A stretch of DNA of 45,688 nucleotides, taken from Emticicia agri (GTDB taxonomy: Bacteria; Bacteroidota; Bacteroidia; Cytophagales; Spirosomataceae). Positions 33,007 through 41,919 of the stretch are shown piece by piece; position 1 is the stretch's first letter; each line of letters begins with the position of its first letter. The stretch is taken from positions 1 through 45,688 of the forward strand of contig NZ_SEWF01000051.1 of NCBI RefSeq assembly GCF_004168285.1, given 5' to 3'. A program made the translations under genes and the position numbers. The notes beneath the pieces were generated by a model, which was given only the letters and a program-made list of their open reading frames with translations, had not been told where the DNA came from and did no database searches.

Positions 33007-35295
33007 ATGACCTCACAAACGAAATCTGATAAATTCCGTTCTTTGCTTTTATTATTCATCTTTTTCTTCTCTGGTTTTGCGGCCCTTATTTATCAGGTAA
33101 TCTGGCAACGTTGGTTAGTATTCTATACCGGAATCAGTTCTGTTAGCATCAGCCTTATTGTATCAGCCTTTATGGCAGGATTGGGTTTGGGCTATTTAGC
33201 CGGAGGGCAATTAGCCGACCGTGCAGGCAAAAATCGTCCGTTATTATTGTTTGTATTAGCTGAGTCAGGAATTGGTCTATTTGCTTTATTCAGCAAAAGC
33301 ATTATTTATGACTGGTTGTATCTGTCTAATGCGCTACAGGCCGGTTCTGACTTTCAGATATATCTTGTGCTTTTTCTGGTGCTGCTTTTCCCGACTTTTC
33401 TGATGGGGCTATCATTACCGCTCCTGTCTAAGGCATTTGAAGAGAAAACATCAGAAAATCAGGCTAACTACATCAGTTTGTTATATTTTACCAATACACT
33501 TGGGGCAGCTATAGGTACTTTTGTTACTTCTTTTGTGCTTATCCGTGTCATGGGTTTCGAAAATGCGGTTCGTTTAGGTGCTTTTTTTAACTTCGCCTGT
33601 GCCATTACATCCATTATTATTTACTATCTCGAAACTAAGCGTAAGGCAGGCAATCAGACCAAAGAAGAACCCATCTTTATACCTGATTCGCAAGCAAAAG
33701 GATTCTCGTGGAACCGGAACTTTCTCTACTGGATTCTTCAATACACCATGTCAGGATTTATGGCTATCTGCTTCGAAATCATGTGGTTCCGCATGATTGA
33801 AACCATGATGAAATCTATAGCCCTGACTTTTTCCATTATTTTAGCTATTTATTTAGGCATGATGGCCGTAGGTACTTATTTTGGGGTACGCTTTGCTAAA
33901 AACCATAAAGGCAATCGGTTAAAACTGTTCCTTAATGCGCAGTATCTGCTGTATTTTTATACCATCGGCTCAATCGTTATCTTACAATGGGGCGTCCCTG
34001 CCTTTCCGTTTTTATTTGATTATTTCAAAAGCTATGAAACCTCGTTTGCTACCAACATAGCCATTGCTACCATGTTCATCATTCCGATGTTTCTGATGGC
34101 TATTCCTACCTTTATTATGGGCTTTAGTTTCACTATTTCTCAATTAATTATTCAGGATAAGTTTGAAGAAGTGGGTCGTAAAGTAGGTTGGTTGCAGTTT
34201 ATGAATATAGTCGGTTCAACTGCCGGAGCATGGTTTGTTACCTTAATAGGGTTCAATTATTTAGGTACCTCACTTACTATCAAGCTCATTAGTCTAATTG
34301 GTCTGGTTTATATTTATGTTTTACATAGGCATAAGTTCAATACGCTATTTATGCGCATAGGTATGGCTGCCGGGCTTGTGTTAGCTGTATTTTTATTACC
34401 CTCAAACGAAAAATTCTGGATGAAACTGGGTGGTATGACCAGCGAAAAAGATTTCATTATCAGAGAAGACGAAACTGCCTTGTCATTCATTAAGTCTTTC
34501 GGTGGCAATGCTTTTGTATATACCAATGGTCTGGGGCAAAGTATGTTTCCTTTTAATCAGGATAATACACATATTGTTTTAGGGGCTATTCCGGCCTTGA
34601 TACACCCTAATCCTGAGGATATAGGCATTATCGGCTTAGGTTCGGCAAGTACACTCTACAATGCCGGAGGCAGAGAGGTTACTAAAAATTTAGATTGCTT
34701 TGAGGTCATTATTAACCAACCCGATGCAGTTTATGAATATGTAGAGCGTAGTGGAGACAGCTCGGTCTACTATATCATGAATGATAAAAGGGTGAATCTG
34801 ATTTTGCAGGATGGCAGGTATTTCTTACATAGAAATGATAAAAAGTATGATATTATTGAAGCCGATGCCCTTAGACCTAAATCGTCTTATTCAGGCAATT
34901 TGTATTCGCTGGAGTACTTCAAACTCTTACAATCAAAACTAAAAGATGGTGGCTTGGCAATTACCTGGGGCGCAACCGAGCGTATCAAGAATAGTTTTCT
35001 GAGTGTATTCCCTTATACTTACGAATTTGGTGGCTTTATGCTCGTAGGTTCTAATAAACCTTTAGAACTCAACGAAGAAGAAATTTTAAAACGATTAGAC
35101 GACCCATTCACTAAGAGCCATTACGCCCGTGCTAATATTGATGTACGTGCTTTATTGAGTAATACCTTGCAGAGTAAACGTGTTTTGCAGAATGGTACCA
35201 CCAAAGTTACTAAAAACGTAAACTTAGATATGTGGCCTAAAGATGAATTTGACTTTGGCAGAATCTGGGCAGGTATTCTCAAAGAGGAGGAATAA
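33007..35295 (+). CDS. Fused MFS/spermidine synthase-like membrane protein
   Basis: 762 residues. The N-terminal two thirds (about 10-460) has roughly a dozen membrane helices, starting FFFSGFAALIYQVIWQRWL, a classic opening of membrane-integral spermidine synthases; GLGLGYLAGGQLADR follows. The C-terminal third (about 490-700) is a Rossmann methyltransferase-like fold: IGIIGLGSAST in the nucleotide loop, LILQDGRYFL, and YDIIEADALRPKSSYSG where active spermidine synthases have two acidic residues (pattern YDVIxxDxxDP). The second Asp is missing, so spermidine synthesis is doubtful. Polyamine-related function is only a family label. It is a single gene followed by a strong terminator. Confidence 0.85.
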   Translation: MTSQTKSDKFRSLLLLFIFFFSGFAALIYQVIWQRWLVFYTGISSVSISLIVSAFMAGLGLGYLAGGQLADRAGKNRPLLLFVLAESGIGLFALFSKSIIYDWLYLSNALQAGSDFQIYLVLFLVLLFPTFLMGLSLPLLSKAFEEKTSENQANYISLLYFTNTLGAAIGTFVTSFVLIRVMGFENAVRLGAFFNFACAITSIIIYYLETKRKAGNQTKEEPIFIPDSQAKGFSWNRNFLYWILQYTMSGFMAICFEIMWFRMIETMMKSIALTFSIILAIYLGMMAVGTYFGVRFAKNHKGNRLKLFLNAQYLLYFYTIGSIVILQWGVPAFPFLFDYFKSYETSFATNIAIATMFIIPMFLMAIPTFIMGFSFTISQLIIQDKFEEVGRKVGWLQFMNIVGSTAGAWFVTLIGFNYLGTSLTIKLISLIGLVYIYVLHRHKFNTLFMRIGMAAGLVLAVFLLPSNEKFWMKLGGMTSEKDFIIREDETALSFIKSFGGNAFVYTNGLGQSMFPFNQDNTHIVLGAIPALIHPNPEDIGIIGLGSASTLYNAGGREVTKNLDCFEVIINQPDAVYEYVERSGDSSVYYIMNDKRVNLILQDGRYFLHRNDKKYDIIEADALRPKSSYSGNLYSLEYFKLLQSKLKDGGLAITWGATERIKNSFLSVFPYTYEFGGFMLVGSNKPLELNEEEILKRLDDPFTKSHYARANIDVRALLSNTLQSKRVLQNGTTKVTKNVNLDMWPKDEFDFGRIWAGILKEEE

Positions 35296-35318
35296 CAGGG
35301 AGTTTATATTCAAAAACC

Positions 35319-35355
35319 AAAAAAGCACGAAGCCTTACAACCTCGTGCTTTTTTT
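35319..35355. terminator. Terminator between the MFS fusion and the helicase gene
   Basis: A perfect 12-bp stem AAAAAAGCACGA/TCGTGCTTTTTT (35319-35330 and 35343-35354). The A and T flanks let it serve both convergent genes; the helicase stop is 18 nt beyond. Confidence 0.88.
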
Positions 35356-35372
35356 ATATTCAATACGAAAAA

Positions 35373-37118
35373 TTACTTTGCAATTTCCATATTCACTTCA
35401 CGTGCATTGATGGTTTTGCCTTGCATTCCATCTAATACACGTTTTACATCTTGCTGAGGCACTTCTACAAAGCTGAATTTGTCATAAATATCGATTTGTC
35501 CGATAGCACGACCTGCAATGCGAGCTTCTGAAGTAATGGCACCTACAATGTGGTTAGGGGCAACGTTATCTTTACGGCCTAAGCTGATAAATAAACGTAC
35601 CATGTCTGTTCTGCCTGACCCACGAGCGCCAGTTTCCTGACGTCTTTCTCTTGGTTCAAAACGACGTTCGCCACCACGTGGGTCTCTGTTACCACTTCCA
35701 TACTCACGACGTCCACCGTCTCTGCTACCATAGCTACTACTTCTTGAATCTTTTCTGTCGAATCTTGAATCCTGCGTTCTTGGCTCACGATAGCTGTCAG
35801 ATAATTGTGCATCAGAGAACTCACTCTTCACTGCACCTACCTGCATCTTAATCAAAGCTGCCATGATTTGAGCGTCTGAATAACCTTCTTCGCTCAATTC
35901 GCCCACAATATCTTCATAGAAATTATCGACACCCGAAATAAGTGACTCTCTTACTTGCTCTAAGAATTTACGATGACGAGTTTTTACCAATTCATTGAAG
36001 GTAGGAATAACTCCTTGTTCAATTTTTACTTTAGTATAATTCTCAATGTCACGTAAACGATATTTATCACGGCCAGAGATAAGCATAAAAGCTTTTCCGG
36101 TTTTACCTGCACGACCTGTACGGCCAATGCGGTGTACATAATATTCTAAATCCTGTGGTACATCAAAGTTAAATACTGCATCTACACCAGATACGTCGAT
36201 ACCACGGGCAGCAACGTCAGTAGCAACCAAAATAGTGGTTACCCCTGCACGGAATTTACTCATTACTTGTGTACGTACCTGCTGACGCATATCGCCATGA
36301 AGACCTTCTGCCGCATAACCACGTACTTGTAAATCACTAACGATTTCATCTACTTTCGATTTTGTGTTCGCAAACACCAGCATCAATTTCAAATCATGTA
36401 CATCTATCAAGCGTGTCATTACCTCCATTTTCGCTTCTTTACGTACCGCAAAGAAAAACTGCTCAATGTTGGCATTTGATACTTCTTTCTTCAATGTCCT
36501 GATAATTTCAGGGTTTTTCTGAAAACGTTTAGTAATTGAAAGAATTTCAGGCGACATAGTTGCCGAAAACAAGATAGTCTGTCTTTCTGCCGGAGAAAAA
36601 GATAAGATTTTCTCAATATCTTCACGGAAACCCATGTTCAACATTTCATCAGCCTCATCAAGAATAGCCAATTTAATATTGCTCAATACTAAGGTTTTGC
36701 GCTCCATGTGGTCCATGATACGACCGGGTGTACCTACTACAATCTGTGAACCTTTTTTTAGTGCCAAAAACTGACGTTCGTAAGACTCACCACCAAAAAT
36801 GGCAGCTACGTTCAATCCTTTTTTGTACTTGGCTAATTTCTGGATTTGCTCTTTTACCTGAAGTGCCAACTCACGGGTTGGGCACATAATCAATACCTGC
36901 GTATTTTTATCTGTTTCATCAACTGCTTCTATGGCCGGAATGCCAAAGGCTGCAGTTTTGCCTGTTCCTGTTTGCGCCTGACCGATTACATCGCCACCAC
37001 GCATAACTACTGGGATTGCGGCTGACTGTATAGGTGTTGCATACTCAAAACCCAGTTCTTCGACCGCACGAAGAACATACTCCGAAAGCGGGAGCTCGGA
37101 AAATTTTACTACTTCCAT
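35373..37118 (-). CDS. DEAD-box RNA helicase with DbpA-type RNA-binding domain
   Basis: 581 residues, cytoplasmic ATP-dependent RNA helicase of the DeaD/CsdA type. Motifs in order: Q motif with Q31 (ATPIQSAAIP), AQTGTGKT (48-55), PTREL (80-84), DEAD (154-157), SAT (185-187) and HRIGRTGRAG. A linker rich in Arg, Gly, Ser and Asp follows (about 460-505), then a DbpA-like RRM from RLFISLGRKDNVAP to the end. The ATG at 37118 is chosen because MEVVKFSELPLSEYVLRAV is the usual start; the longer frame from 37223 lies in the leader. A good promoter about 200 nt upstream implies a long leader, as known for cold-induced helicases. Confidence 0.94.
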   Translation of the reverse strand: MEVVKFSELPLSEYVLRAVEELGFEYATPIQSAAIPVVMRGGDVIGQAQTGTGKTAAFGIPAIEAVDETDKNTQVLIMCPTRELALQVKEQIQKLAKYKKGLNVAAIFGGESYERQFLALKKGSQIVVGTPGRIMDHMERKTLVLSNIKLAILDEADEMLNMGFREDIEKILSFSPAERQTILFSATMSPEILSITKRFQKNPEIIRTLKKEVSNANIEQFFFAVRKEAKMEVMTRLIDVHDLKLMLVFANTKSKVDEIVSDLQVRGYAAEGLHGDMRQQVRTQVMSKFRAGVTTILVATDVAARGIDVSGVDAVFNFDVPQDLEYYVHRIGRTGRAGKTGKAFMLISGRDKYRLRDIENYTKVKIEQGVIPTFNELVKTRHRKFLEQVRESLISGVDNFYEDIVGELSEEGYSDAQIMAALIKMQVGAVKSEFSDAQLSDSYREPRTQDSRFDRKDSRSSSYGSRDGGRREYGSGNRDPRGGERRFEPRERRQETGARGSGRTDMVRLFISLGRKDNVAPNHIVGAITSEARIAGRAIGQIDIYDKFSFVEVPQQDVKRVLDGMQGKTINAREVNMEIAK

Positions 37119-37325
37119 CAAGGATAAGATATTTGTTAAGTCGGAACCTACACTGCCGTTCTCACGCATAACCGTGACTGCCCCGAATGCCGAAAAAATA
37201 ATAAAGCGAACGATGAGAACCATCCGTTGCCTGCTCTGAAAGGAATTTGAAAGAAAGAGAAACTCTTTGTGTCGAATTTTTATTACTGCAGAGGCCCATA
37301 CGGATGTGCCTTTTTAAAACTTTTG
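37119..37325 (-). promoter_or_regulatory. Long 5' leader of the helicase gene, with possible upstream ORF
   Basis: About 200 nt between the predicted start site and the helicase ATG. Near its beginning the minus strand can form a hairpin, GGCACATCCGTATGGGCC (37291-37310 region). A 45-codon frame runs from the ATG at 37299 to a TGA at 37162, entirely inside the leader. It begins MGLCSNKNSTQRVSLSFKF and is rich in Ser and Arg. Whether it is translated is unknown. Cold or RNA-structure control is inferred from the gene family and leader length. Confidence 0.4.
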
Positions 37326-37356
37326 CAAAATTAATACAAATCTTACAATTTGGCAA
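37326..37356 (-). promoter_or_regulatory. Promoter of the DEAD-box helicase gene
   Basis: On the minus strand TTG (37354-37356), a 20-nt gap, then a perfect TAATTTTG (37326-37333). Both elements and the spacing fit the Bacteroidota consensus. Confidence 0.65.
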
Positions 37357-37385
37357 GGATTTCGCAAAAATAATTGTATTTTTTT

Positions 37386-37425
37386 TAGAATAGTGATTTT
37401 CGGCACGCAAAAAATCACTATTCTA
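37386..37425. terminator. Perfect 15-bp inverted repeat after hydrolase copy 1
   Basis: Arms TAGAATAGTGATTTT (37386-37400) and its exact complement (37411-37425) with a 10-nt spacer, 22 nt beyond the stop of the hydrolase gene. On the minus strand no T-run follows the stem. It is a probable terminator; an operator upstream of the helicase promoter is the alternative. Confidence 0.55.
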
Positions 37426-37447
37426 ATATCAAATATTATTTATCCAA

Positions 37448-38614
37448 TCAGTTGAGTTTGGTAATGGCCTGATAAACTAAAACTTTGAATTTTTCTCCTA
37501 AATCTCCATAGCTGTTAGGCACCTTCTGAGTCATAATCAAACCAATAATTCCTTCTTTGGGGTCAGCCCAGTAAGTAGTACCGTAATACCCTCCCCAATC
37601 AAAAGTTCCTTCTGACGGAGTAATTCTTGCTGCCTCAGCAGGAGTAGTTAATCCAAACCCTAAACCAAACTTTTTATGACCTAAACTAAGATCCCCAATC
37701 TGGTTATGAATCATCATATTTACCGTAACCGGGCTTAATAATTGTTGCCCGTTGTACTTTCCTCCATTCAACAACATTTGCAGAAACATAGCATAATCGG
37801 TAGCTGTAGAAACCAATCCTGCACCACCTGAAAAGTAAGTACCTTTTTTTGTAGGATAATTGCCTTGATTGCCTGTTACTTTCATTACTTTTTTATCTTT
37901 ATCTTCTGTATTTAAAGCCGCCAGACGACCAAATTTAGATTCAGGCAGATAAAAATAGATATCGTTCATGCCGATAGGTTTGAAAACACGCTCACGCAAA
38001 AATGCGTCGAAACTCATGCCTGATAATACTTCTACCAGATAGCCTAATACATCGGTGTTTAAACCATAAGTCCACTTTTCGCCCGGATTATGCATCAATG
38101 GCATTTTTCCTAACCTGGCCATCACATCTTCCAATGTATAATCAGGCGTACCTATGCCGCTTGGAATTTTATTCTTGGCATAAATTGCCACGGCTTCTTT
38201 GGTACCAATACCTGCATAACTGATGCCTGAAGTATGTGTCAGCAAGTCTCTGACAGTAATTTCTCTTTTAGCAGGAACTGTCGTGTAGGTAGTATCTTTT
38301 TCGTTGAACTTATCTAATACTGTCGGATTTTTGAATGACGGAATATATTTAGAAATAGGTTCATCTAATAAAAACTTACCCTCTTCATACAACATCATTA
38401 CGGCTACGCTGGCAATGGCTTTGCTTTGAGACGCAATACGAAAAATAGCATCTTTCGACATTGCTTTTTTAGTTGATAAGTCATCGTAGCCTAACCCTTT
38501 GTTATATACTATTTTGCCATTACGTACTACCAGTACTACTGCCCCTGCGGTATAAGATTTTTCAACGTATTCATTCACTACTTTGTCAATCCTTTGTAAT
38601 CTTTTTGTACTCAT
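37448..38614 (-). CDS. Serine hydrolase (beta-lactamase/esterase family VIII type), copy 1, signal peptide frameshifted off
   Basis: 388 residues of a class C beta-lactamase-like hydrolase. The nucleophile motif is S62-QS-K65 (RIASQSK), Y183 lies in WTYGLNTDVLG, and the third block is FDWGGYYGTTYWADP near the C-terminus. All catalytic parts are intact. The open frame starts at ATG 38614, but this ATG corresponds to an internal Met of the downstream paralogue (M32). The paralogue-like signal peptide is still encoded just upstream in another frame, separated by a one-base deletion. As it stands the product would stay in the cytoplasm, so the gene is probably non-functional for export. It lies 40 nt after copy 2, with roughly four fifths identity by eye. 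Confidence 0.82.
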   Translation of the reverse strand: MSTKRLQRIDKVVNEYVEKSYTAGAVVLVVRNGKIVYNKGLGYDDLSTKKAMSKDAIFRIASQSKAIASVAVMMLYEEGKFLLDEPISKYIPSFKNPTVLDKFNEKDTTYTTVPAKREITVRDLLTHTSGISYAGIGTKEAVAIYAKNKIPSGIGTPDYTLEDVMARLGKMPLMHNPGEKWTYGLNTDVLGYLVEVLSGMSFDAFLRERVFKPIGMNDIYFYLPESKFGRLAALNTEDKDKKVMKVTGNQGNYPTKKGTYFSGGAGLVSTATDYAMFLQMLLNGGKYNGQQLLSPVTVNMMIHNQIGDLSLGHKKFGLGFGLTTPAEAARITPSEGTFDWGGYYGTTYWADPKEGIIGLIMTQKVPNSYGDLGEKFKVLVYQAITKLN

Positions 38615-38706
38615 GCCCTACTTTCAGGCGTTGCAGGTGTTAGGGTTTGAGAAAAGGAAAAATGAGTTAATAGAATAGTAAAAATAAGCGAATAAAAATA
38701 TTTCAT
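38615..38706 (-). pseudogene. Out-of-frame signal peptide of hydrolase copy 1
   Basis: From ATG 38706 the minus strand reads MKYFYSLIFTILLTHFSFSQ, then TLTPATPES, then a stop overlapping the ATG at 38614. Copy 2 reads MKYFYTFIFTILFHHFSFSQ and continues PESQGMST. In copy 1 the C of the Gln codon after PES is missing (between 38619 and 38620). One added base restores a full-length protein of about 419 residues. Confidence 0.85.
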
Positions 38707-38746
38707 AGTATTTATAGTTTGAATAGACAATGTTTTTTAAAGTGTA

Positions 38747-40012
38747 TTACTTCTGATTAGGTTTTGTAATAGCCTGATAAACCAAAACTTTGAATTTATC
38801 TCCTATGTTTGCGTAGCTATTGGGTATTTTCTGAGTCATAATCATACCTATAATTCCCTCCTTCGGGTCAACCCAATAAGCGGTACTATAGACCCCTCCC
38901 CAATCAAAAGTACCTACTGAAGGTGTCAGTCTTGCTGCTTCTGCTTCTGTAGTCAATGCAAAGCCTAAACCAAACTTTTTATTTCCCAGACTAAGATCTC
39001 CAATCTGGTTATGAATCATCATGTTTACAGTAACAGGGCTTAATAATTGTTCTCCATTATATTTACCTCCAGTGAGCAACATTTGCAAAAACATGGCGTA
39101 GTCAGTAGTGGTAGAAACCAATCCGCCGCCACCTGAAAAATAGGTACCTTTTTTCTTAGAATAGTTTCCATAGTCTAAGGTAACTTTCATTACTTTTTTA
39201 TCTTTATCTTCGGTATATAAAGAAGCTAATCTATTAAATTTAGCCTCTGGCAGATAAAAATAGGTATCATTCATTCCTATAGGCTTAAAAATACGCTCAC
39301 GCAAAAACGCATCGAAGCTCATTCCTGAAATTACCTCGACCAAATACCCCAATACATCAGTACTCAATCCATAAGTCCATTTCTCTCCCGGGTTATGTAC
39401 TAAAGGGAGTTTTGCCAATCGGTTAATGGCATCTTCCAAGGTATAAAAGGGTGTATCGACACCACCCGGAATATTATTTTTTGCGTACATAGCTATGGCC
39501 TCTCTCGTACCAATACCTGAATAACTAATGCCTGAAGTATGTGTAAGTAAATCTCTGATAGTAATTTCTCTTTTAGCTGGAACAGTAGTATAAGAGCTAT
39601 CCTTCCAGTTGAACTTGTCTAATACTGTCGGATTTTTGAATGAGGGAATATATTTGGAAATGGGGTCGTCTAAAAGGAATTTGCCCTCTTCATACAACAT
39701 CATCACGGCAACGCTGGTAATGGCTTTGGTTTGAGAAGCAATGCGAAAAATGGCATCTTTTTCTATAGCTATCTTAGCTGATATATCATCATATCCATAA
39801 CCCTTATGATACACAATTTTACCATTTCGTGCTACTAAAACAACCACTCCTGAAAGATAAGATTTATCAATATGTTCATTTACTACTTTATCTATGAGTT
39901 GCAATCTTTGCGTACTCATCCCCTGACTTTCAGGAGTACCCACGCCTAAAGTTTGTGAAAAAGAAAAATGATGAAACAGAATAGTAAAAATGAAAGTATA
40001 GAAGTATTTCAT
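38747..40012 (-). CDS. Secreted serine hydrolase (beta-lactamase/esterase family VIII type), copy 2
   Basis: 421 residues with an intact signal peptide (MKYFYTFIFTILFHHFSFSQ). The nucleophile motif is S93-QT-K96 (RIASQTK), the Tyr lies in WTYGLSTDVLG, and FDWGGVYSTAYWVDP is the third block. Members of this family act as esterases, D-amino-acid peptidases or weak beta-lactamases, and sequence does not decide between them. It is probably active in the periplasm. A near-perfect promoter lies upstream. Copy 1 follows downstream on the same strand, and the 5' untranslated stretch (TTTGAATAGA) is shared by both, so the whole gene was duplicated. Confidence 0.9.
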   Translation of the reverse strand: MKYFYTFIFTILFHHFSFSQTLGVGTPESQGMSTQRLQLIDKVVNEHIDKSYLSGVVVLVARNGKIVYHKGYGYDDISAKIAIEKDAIFRIASQTKAITSVAVMMLYEEGKFLLDDPISKYIPSFKNPTVLDKFNWKDSSYTTVPAKREITIRDLLTHTSGISYSGIGTREAIAMYAKNNIPGGVDTPFYTLEDAINRLAKLPLVHNPGEKWTYGLSTDVLGYLVEVISGMSFDAFLRERIFKPIGMNDTYFYLPEAKFNRLASLYTEDKDKKVMKVTLDYGNYSKKKGTYFSGGGGLVSTTTDYAMFLQMLLTGGKYNGEQLLSPVTVNMMIHNQIGDLSLGNKKFGLGFALTTEAEAARLTPSVGTFDWGGVYSTAYWVDPKEGIIGMIMTQKIPNSYANIGDKFKVLVYQAITKPNQK

Positions 40013-40041
40013 GCTGTTTATGGTTTGAATAGATTTGAAAA

Positions 40042-40070
40042 CAAATATATCGTTTCTGATTGATTTTCAA
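40042..40070 (-). promoter_or_regulatory. Promoter of hydrolase copy 2
   Basis: On the minus strand TTG (40068-40070), an 18-nt gap, then a perfect TATATTTG (40042-40049), 29 nt before the ATG at 40012. Confidence 0.65.
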
Positions 40071-40151
40071 ATGTATAATGCAGACGCATTTTGCATATTT
40101 AAGAGTACATTTATCGATAAATGAAATCATAAATTATTCAGAGAATTTGAA

Positions 40152-40159
40152 TACATTTG
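40152..40159 (+). promoter_or_regulatory. -7 box of the alpha/beta hydrolase gene
   Basis: A perfect TACATTTG, 21 nt before the ATG at 40181. No TTG is seen at the usual distance upstream, so the call rests on the -7 match alone. Confidence 0.4.
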
Positions 40160-40180
40160 ATAGACTAAATAACCCTATTC

Positions 40181-41011
40181 ATGACTCATAAATCTTTCTT
40201 CGAAACCGATAATAAGCAACGTAAAATTTTCTTTCAGCAATGGTTGCCTGAGCAGGAAGCCATTGGCATTATTGCTTTGGTACATGGCTTAGGTGAGCAT
40301 AGCACCCGATACACGCATGTAGCGGATTTTTTTACTTCAAAGGGTTTAGGTATGATAGCGGTTGATACTTACGGACACGGACAAACCACAGGCAAAAGAG
40401 GCCATGCTGACTCTATGGAGGCTTATATGGAACAAATCGGTCGTTTGCTTGCATTAGCTACACAAACTATACCCAACAAACCTGTTTTTTTATACGGCCA
40501 TAGTATGGGTGGTGCTTTGGTACTGAATTACTTATTCAGATACAAACCTGCTATCAGCGGAGTTATTGCTACTGCTCCTGCGGTTCGTCCGGGTTTTGAA
40601 TTACCTAAGCCATTGCTCATTATTGGCAAAATAGCCCGTGCCATTGCTCCCTCTTTTACACAAGCCAATTCGCTCGATTTGGAAAATCTATCGCACGACC
40701 GGGAAGTGATTGAAAAGTACAAAGCCGACCCTCTGGTACATAATCAGGTATCGGGTATGGTAGGTATTACACTGATAGAATGGGGAGAATGGCTATTGCA
40801 ACATGCGAAACAAACACCGGCTCCTCTCCTGCTCATGCACGGAACACAGGACAAACTAACCAGTTATGAAGCCAGTAAACTTTTAGCTTCTCAACTCTCG
40901 GGCGATATAACTTTTAAAAGCTATGAAGGTCTTTACCATGAAATTCATAATGAATTTGAAAAACAGCACGTTTTTAATGATATGCTGGCCTGGATAAAAA
41001 AACATCTGTAA
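40181..41011 (+). CDS. Alpha/beta hydrolase, monoacylglycerol lipase-like
   Basis: 276-residue cytosolic hydrolase. The oxyanion region is HGLGEHSTRY (35-44), the nucleophile S108 lies in YGHSMGG, the acid is D224 in HGTQDKLT and the base is H253 in LYHEIHNE. The HGLGEHSxRY and DxYGHGxTxGKRGH motifs are those of monoacylglycerol lipases and lysophospholipases. No signal peptide is present. It is divergent from the serine hydrolase pair with a 168-nt gap. A -7 box lies just upstream. Confidence 0.92.
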   Translation: MTHKSFFETDNKQRKIFFQQWLPEQEAIGIIALVHGLGEHSTRYTHVADFFTSKGLGMIAVDTYGHGQTTGKRGHADSMEAYMEQIGRLLALATQTIPNKPVFLYGHSMGGALVLNYLFRYKPAISGVIATAPAVRPGFELPKPLLIIGKIARAIAPSFTQANSLDLENLSHDREVIEKYKADPLVHNQVSGMVGITLIEWGEWLLQHAKQTPAPLLLMHGTQDKLTSYEASKLLASQLSGDITFKSYEGLYHEIHNEFEKQHVFNDMLAWIKKHL

Positions 41012-41110
41012 TCCTTTTTTAGATTATACTCATAAACAGGCTTGGCATGCTATTTTTTATTAACTTTATAGGTTATTTCGTACAAACTCAGCTAATCCAT
41101 AAATTAATTA

Positions 41111-41899
41111 ATGAAACTCGCCATCAGTTGCCAACTTGATTATAAAATCGAATACCAGACTCCTCTTGTTCTGATGCTTCGTCCACGCAGTGGTGCCGGA
41201 CAGTGGGTAATAAAAGAAGAATATTTATTAGAACCATCTGTACCTGTAACCGAATACACCGATTTGTATGGTAATCTCTGTCAAAGAGTATTTACCCCAG
41301 ACGGCAGTTTCTCTATTAAAACTTCTGCCATAGTAGATGTTGCCGACCAGATAGATGTTGATTTTAGTGCTAATTTTGTACCTGTGCAAGAATTACCTGA
41401 TGATTGTTTGATTTACATTTTACCCAGTCGCTATTGCGAATCTGATAAATTAGGAAATCTGGCTGCTTCTATAGTAGCACATGTAGAGACAGGATACGAA
41501 CAGGTGGAAGCCATAAGAACATGGATTAACACTAATATTCGTTATGAATACGGGCATAGCAATGCTTCTACTTCGGCGCAGGATACAGCCCAAAGTCGCA
41601 TTGGGGTATGCCGTGATTTTTCTCATTTAGGGGTTGCTTTATGCCGTAGCATGAATATACCTGCACGTTTTGTAGTAGGCTATTTATACGAACTAAAGCC
41701 AATGGATTTACATGCCTGGTTTGAAGCTTATTTAGGAGGACGCTGGTACACCTTTGATGCCACCCAGACTGAACCAAGAGGCAATAGAGTAGTGTTAGCT
41801 TATGGGCGTGATGCGGCAGATGTGGCTTTGGCTACACAATTTGGGAATATGGAATTACAGACTATGTGGGTAGCTGTAGAACCTGCTCCCGAACAATGA
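41111..41899 (+). CDS. Transglutaminase-like cysteine protease-fold protein
   Basis: 262 residues. The N-terminal half (about 1-110) is the beta-rich domain common before bacterial transglutaminase cores. The core has the triad C167 (GVCRDFSHL), H201 (DLHAWFEAY) and D216 (YTFDATQ), as in the YebA/Rv2569-type proteins found with tail-specific peptidase or proteasome-related genes in other bacteria. No signal peptide. The addA-like gene starts 20 nt after the stop, so both may be in one transcript. Substrate unknown; a protease or amidase role is the family's usual guess. Confidence 0.9.
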   Translation: MKLAISCQLDYKIEYQTPLVLMLRPRSGAGQWVIKEEYLLEPSVPVTEYTDLYGNLCQRVFTPDGSFSIKTSAIVDVADQIDVDFSANFVPVQELPDDCLIYILPSRYCESDKLGNLAASIVAHVETGYEQVEAIRTWINTNIRYEYGHSNASTSAQDTAQSRIGVCRDFSHLGVALCRSMNIPARFVVGYLYELKPMDLHAWFEAYLGGRWYTFDATQTEPRGNRVVLAYGRDAADVALATQFGNMELQTMWVAVEPAPEQ

Positions 41900-41919
41900 T
41901 TTTCCTAAACACTTGTTGA

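Noticed and set aside
20884-35295. A polyamine gene set from arginine decarboxylase and the spermidine-synthase fusion
   Set aside because: The genes are over 10 kb apart in separate units, and the fusion lacks a catalytic Asp, so no functional link is supported.
37162-37410. 82-codon minus-strand frame before the helicase
   Set aside because: Its first part lies upstream of the predicted promoter. Only the inner ATG at 37299 is kept, as a possible upstream ORF.
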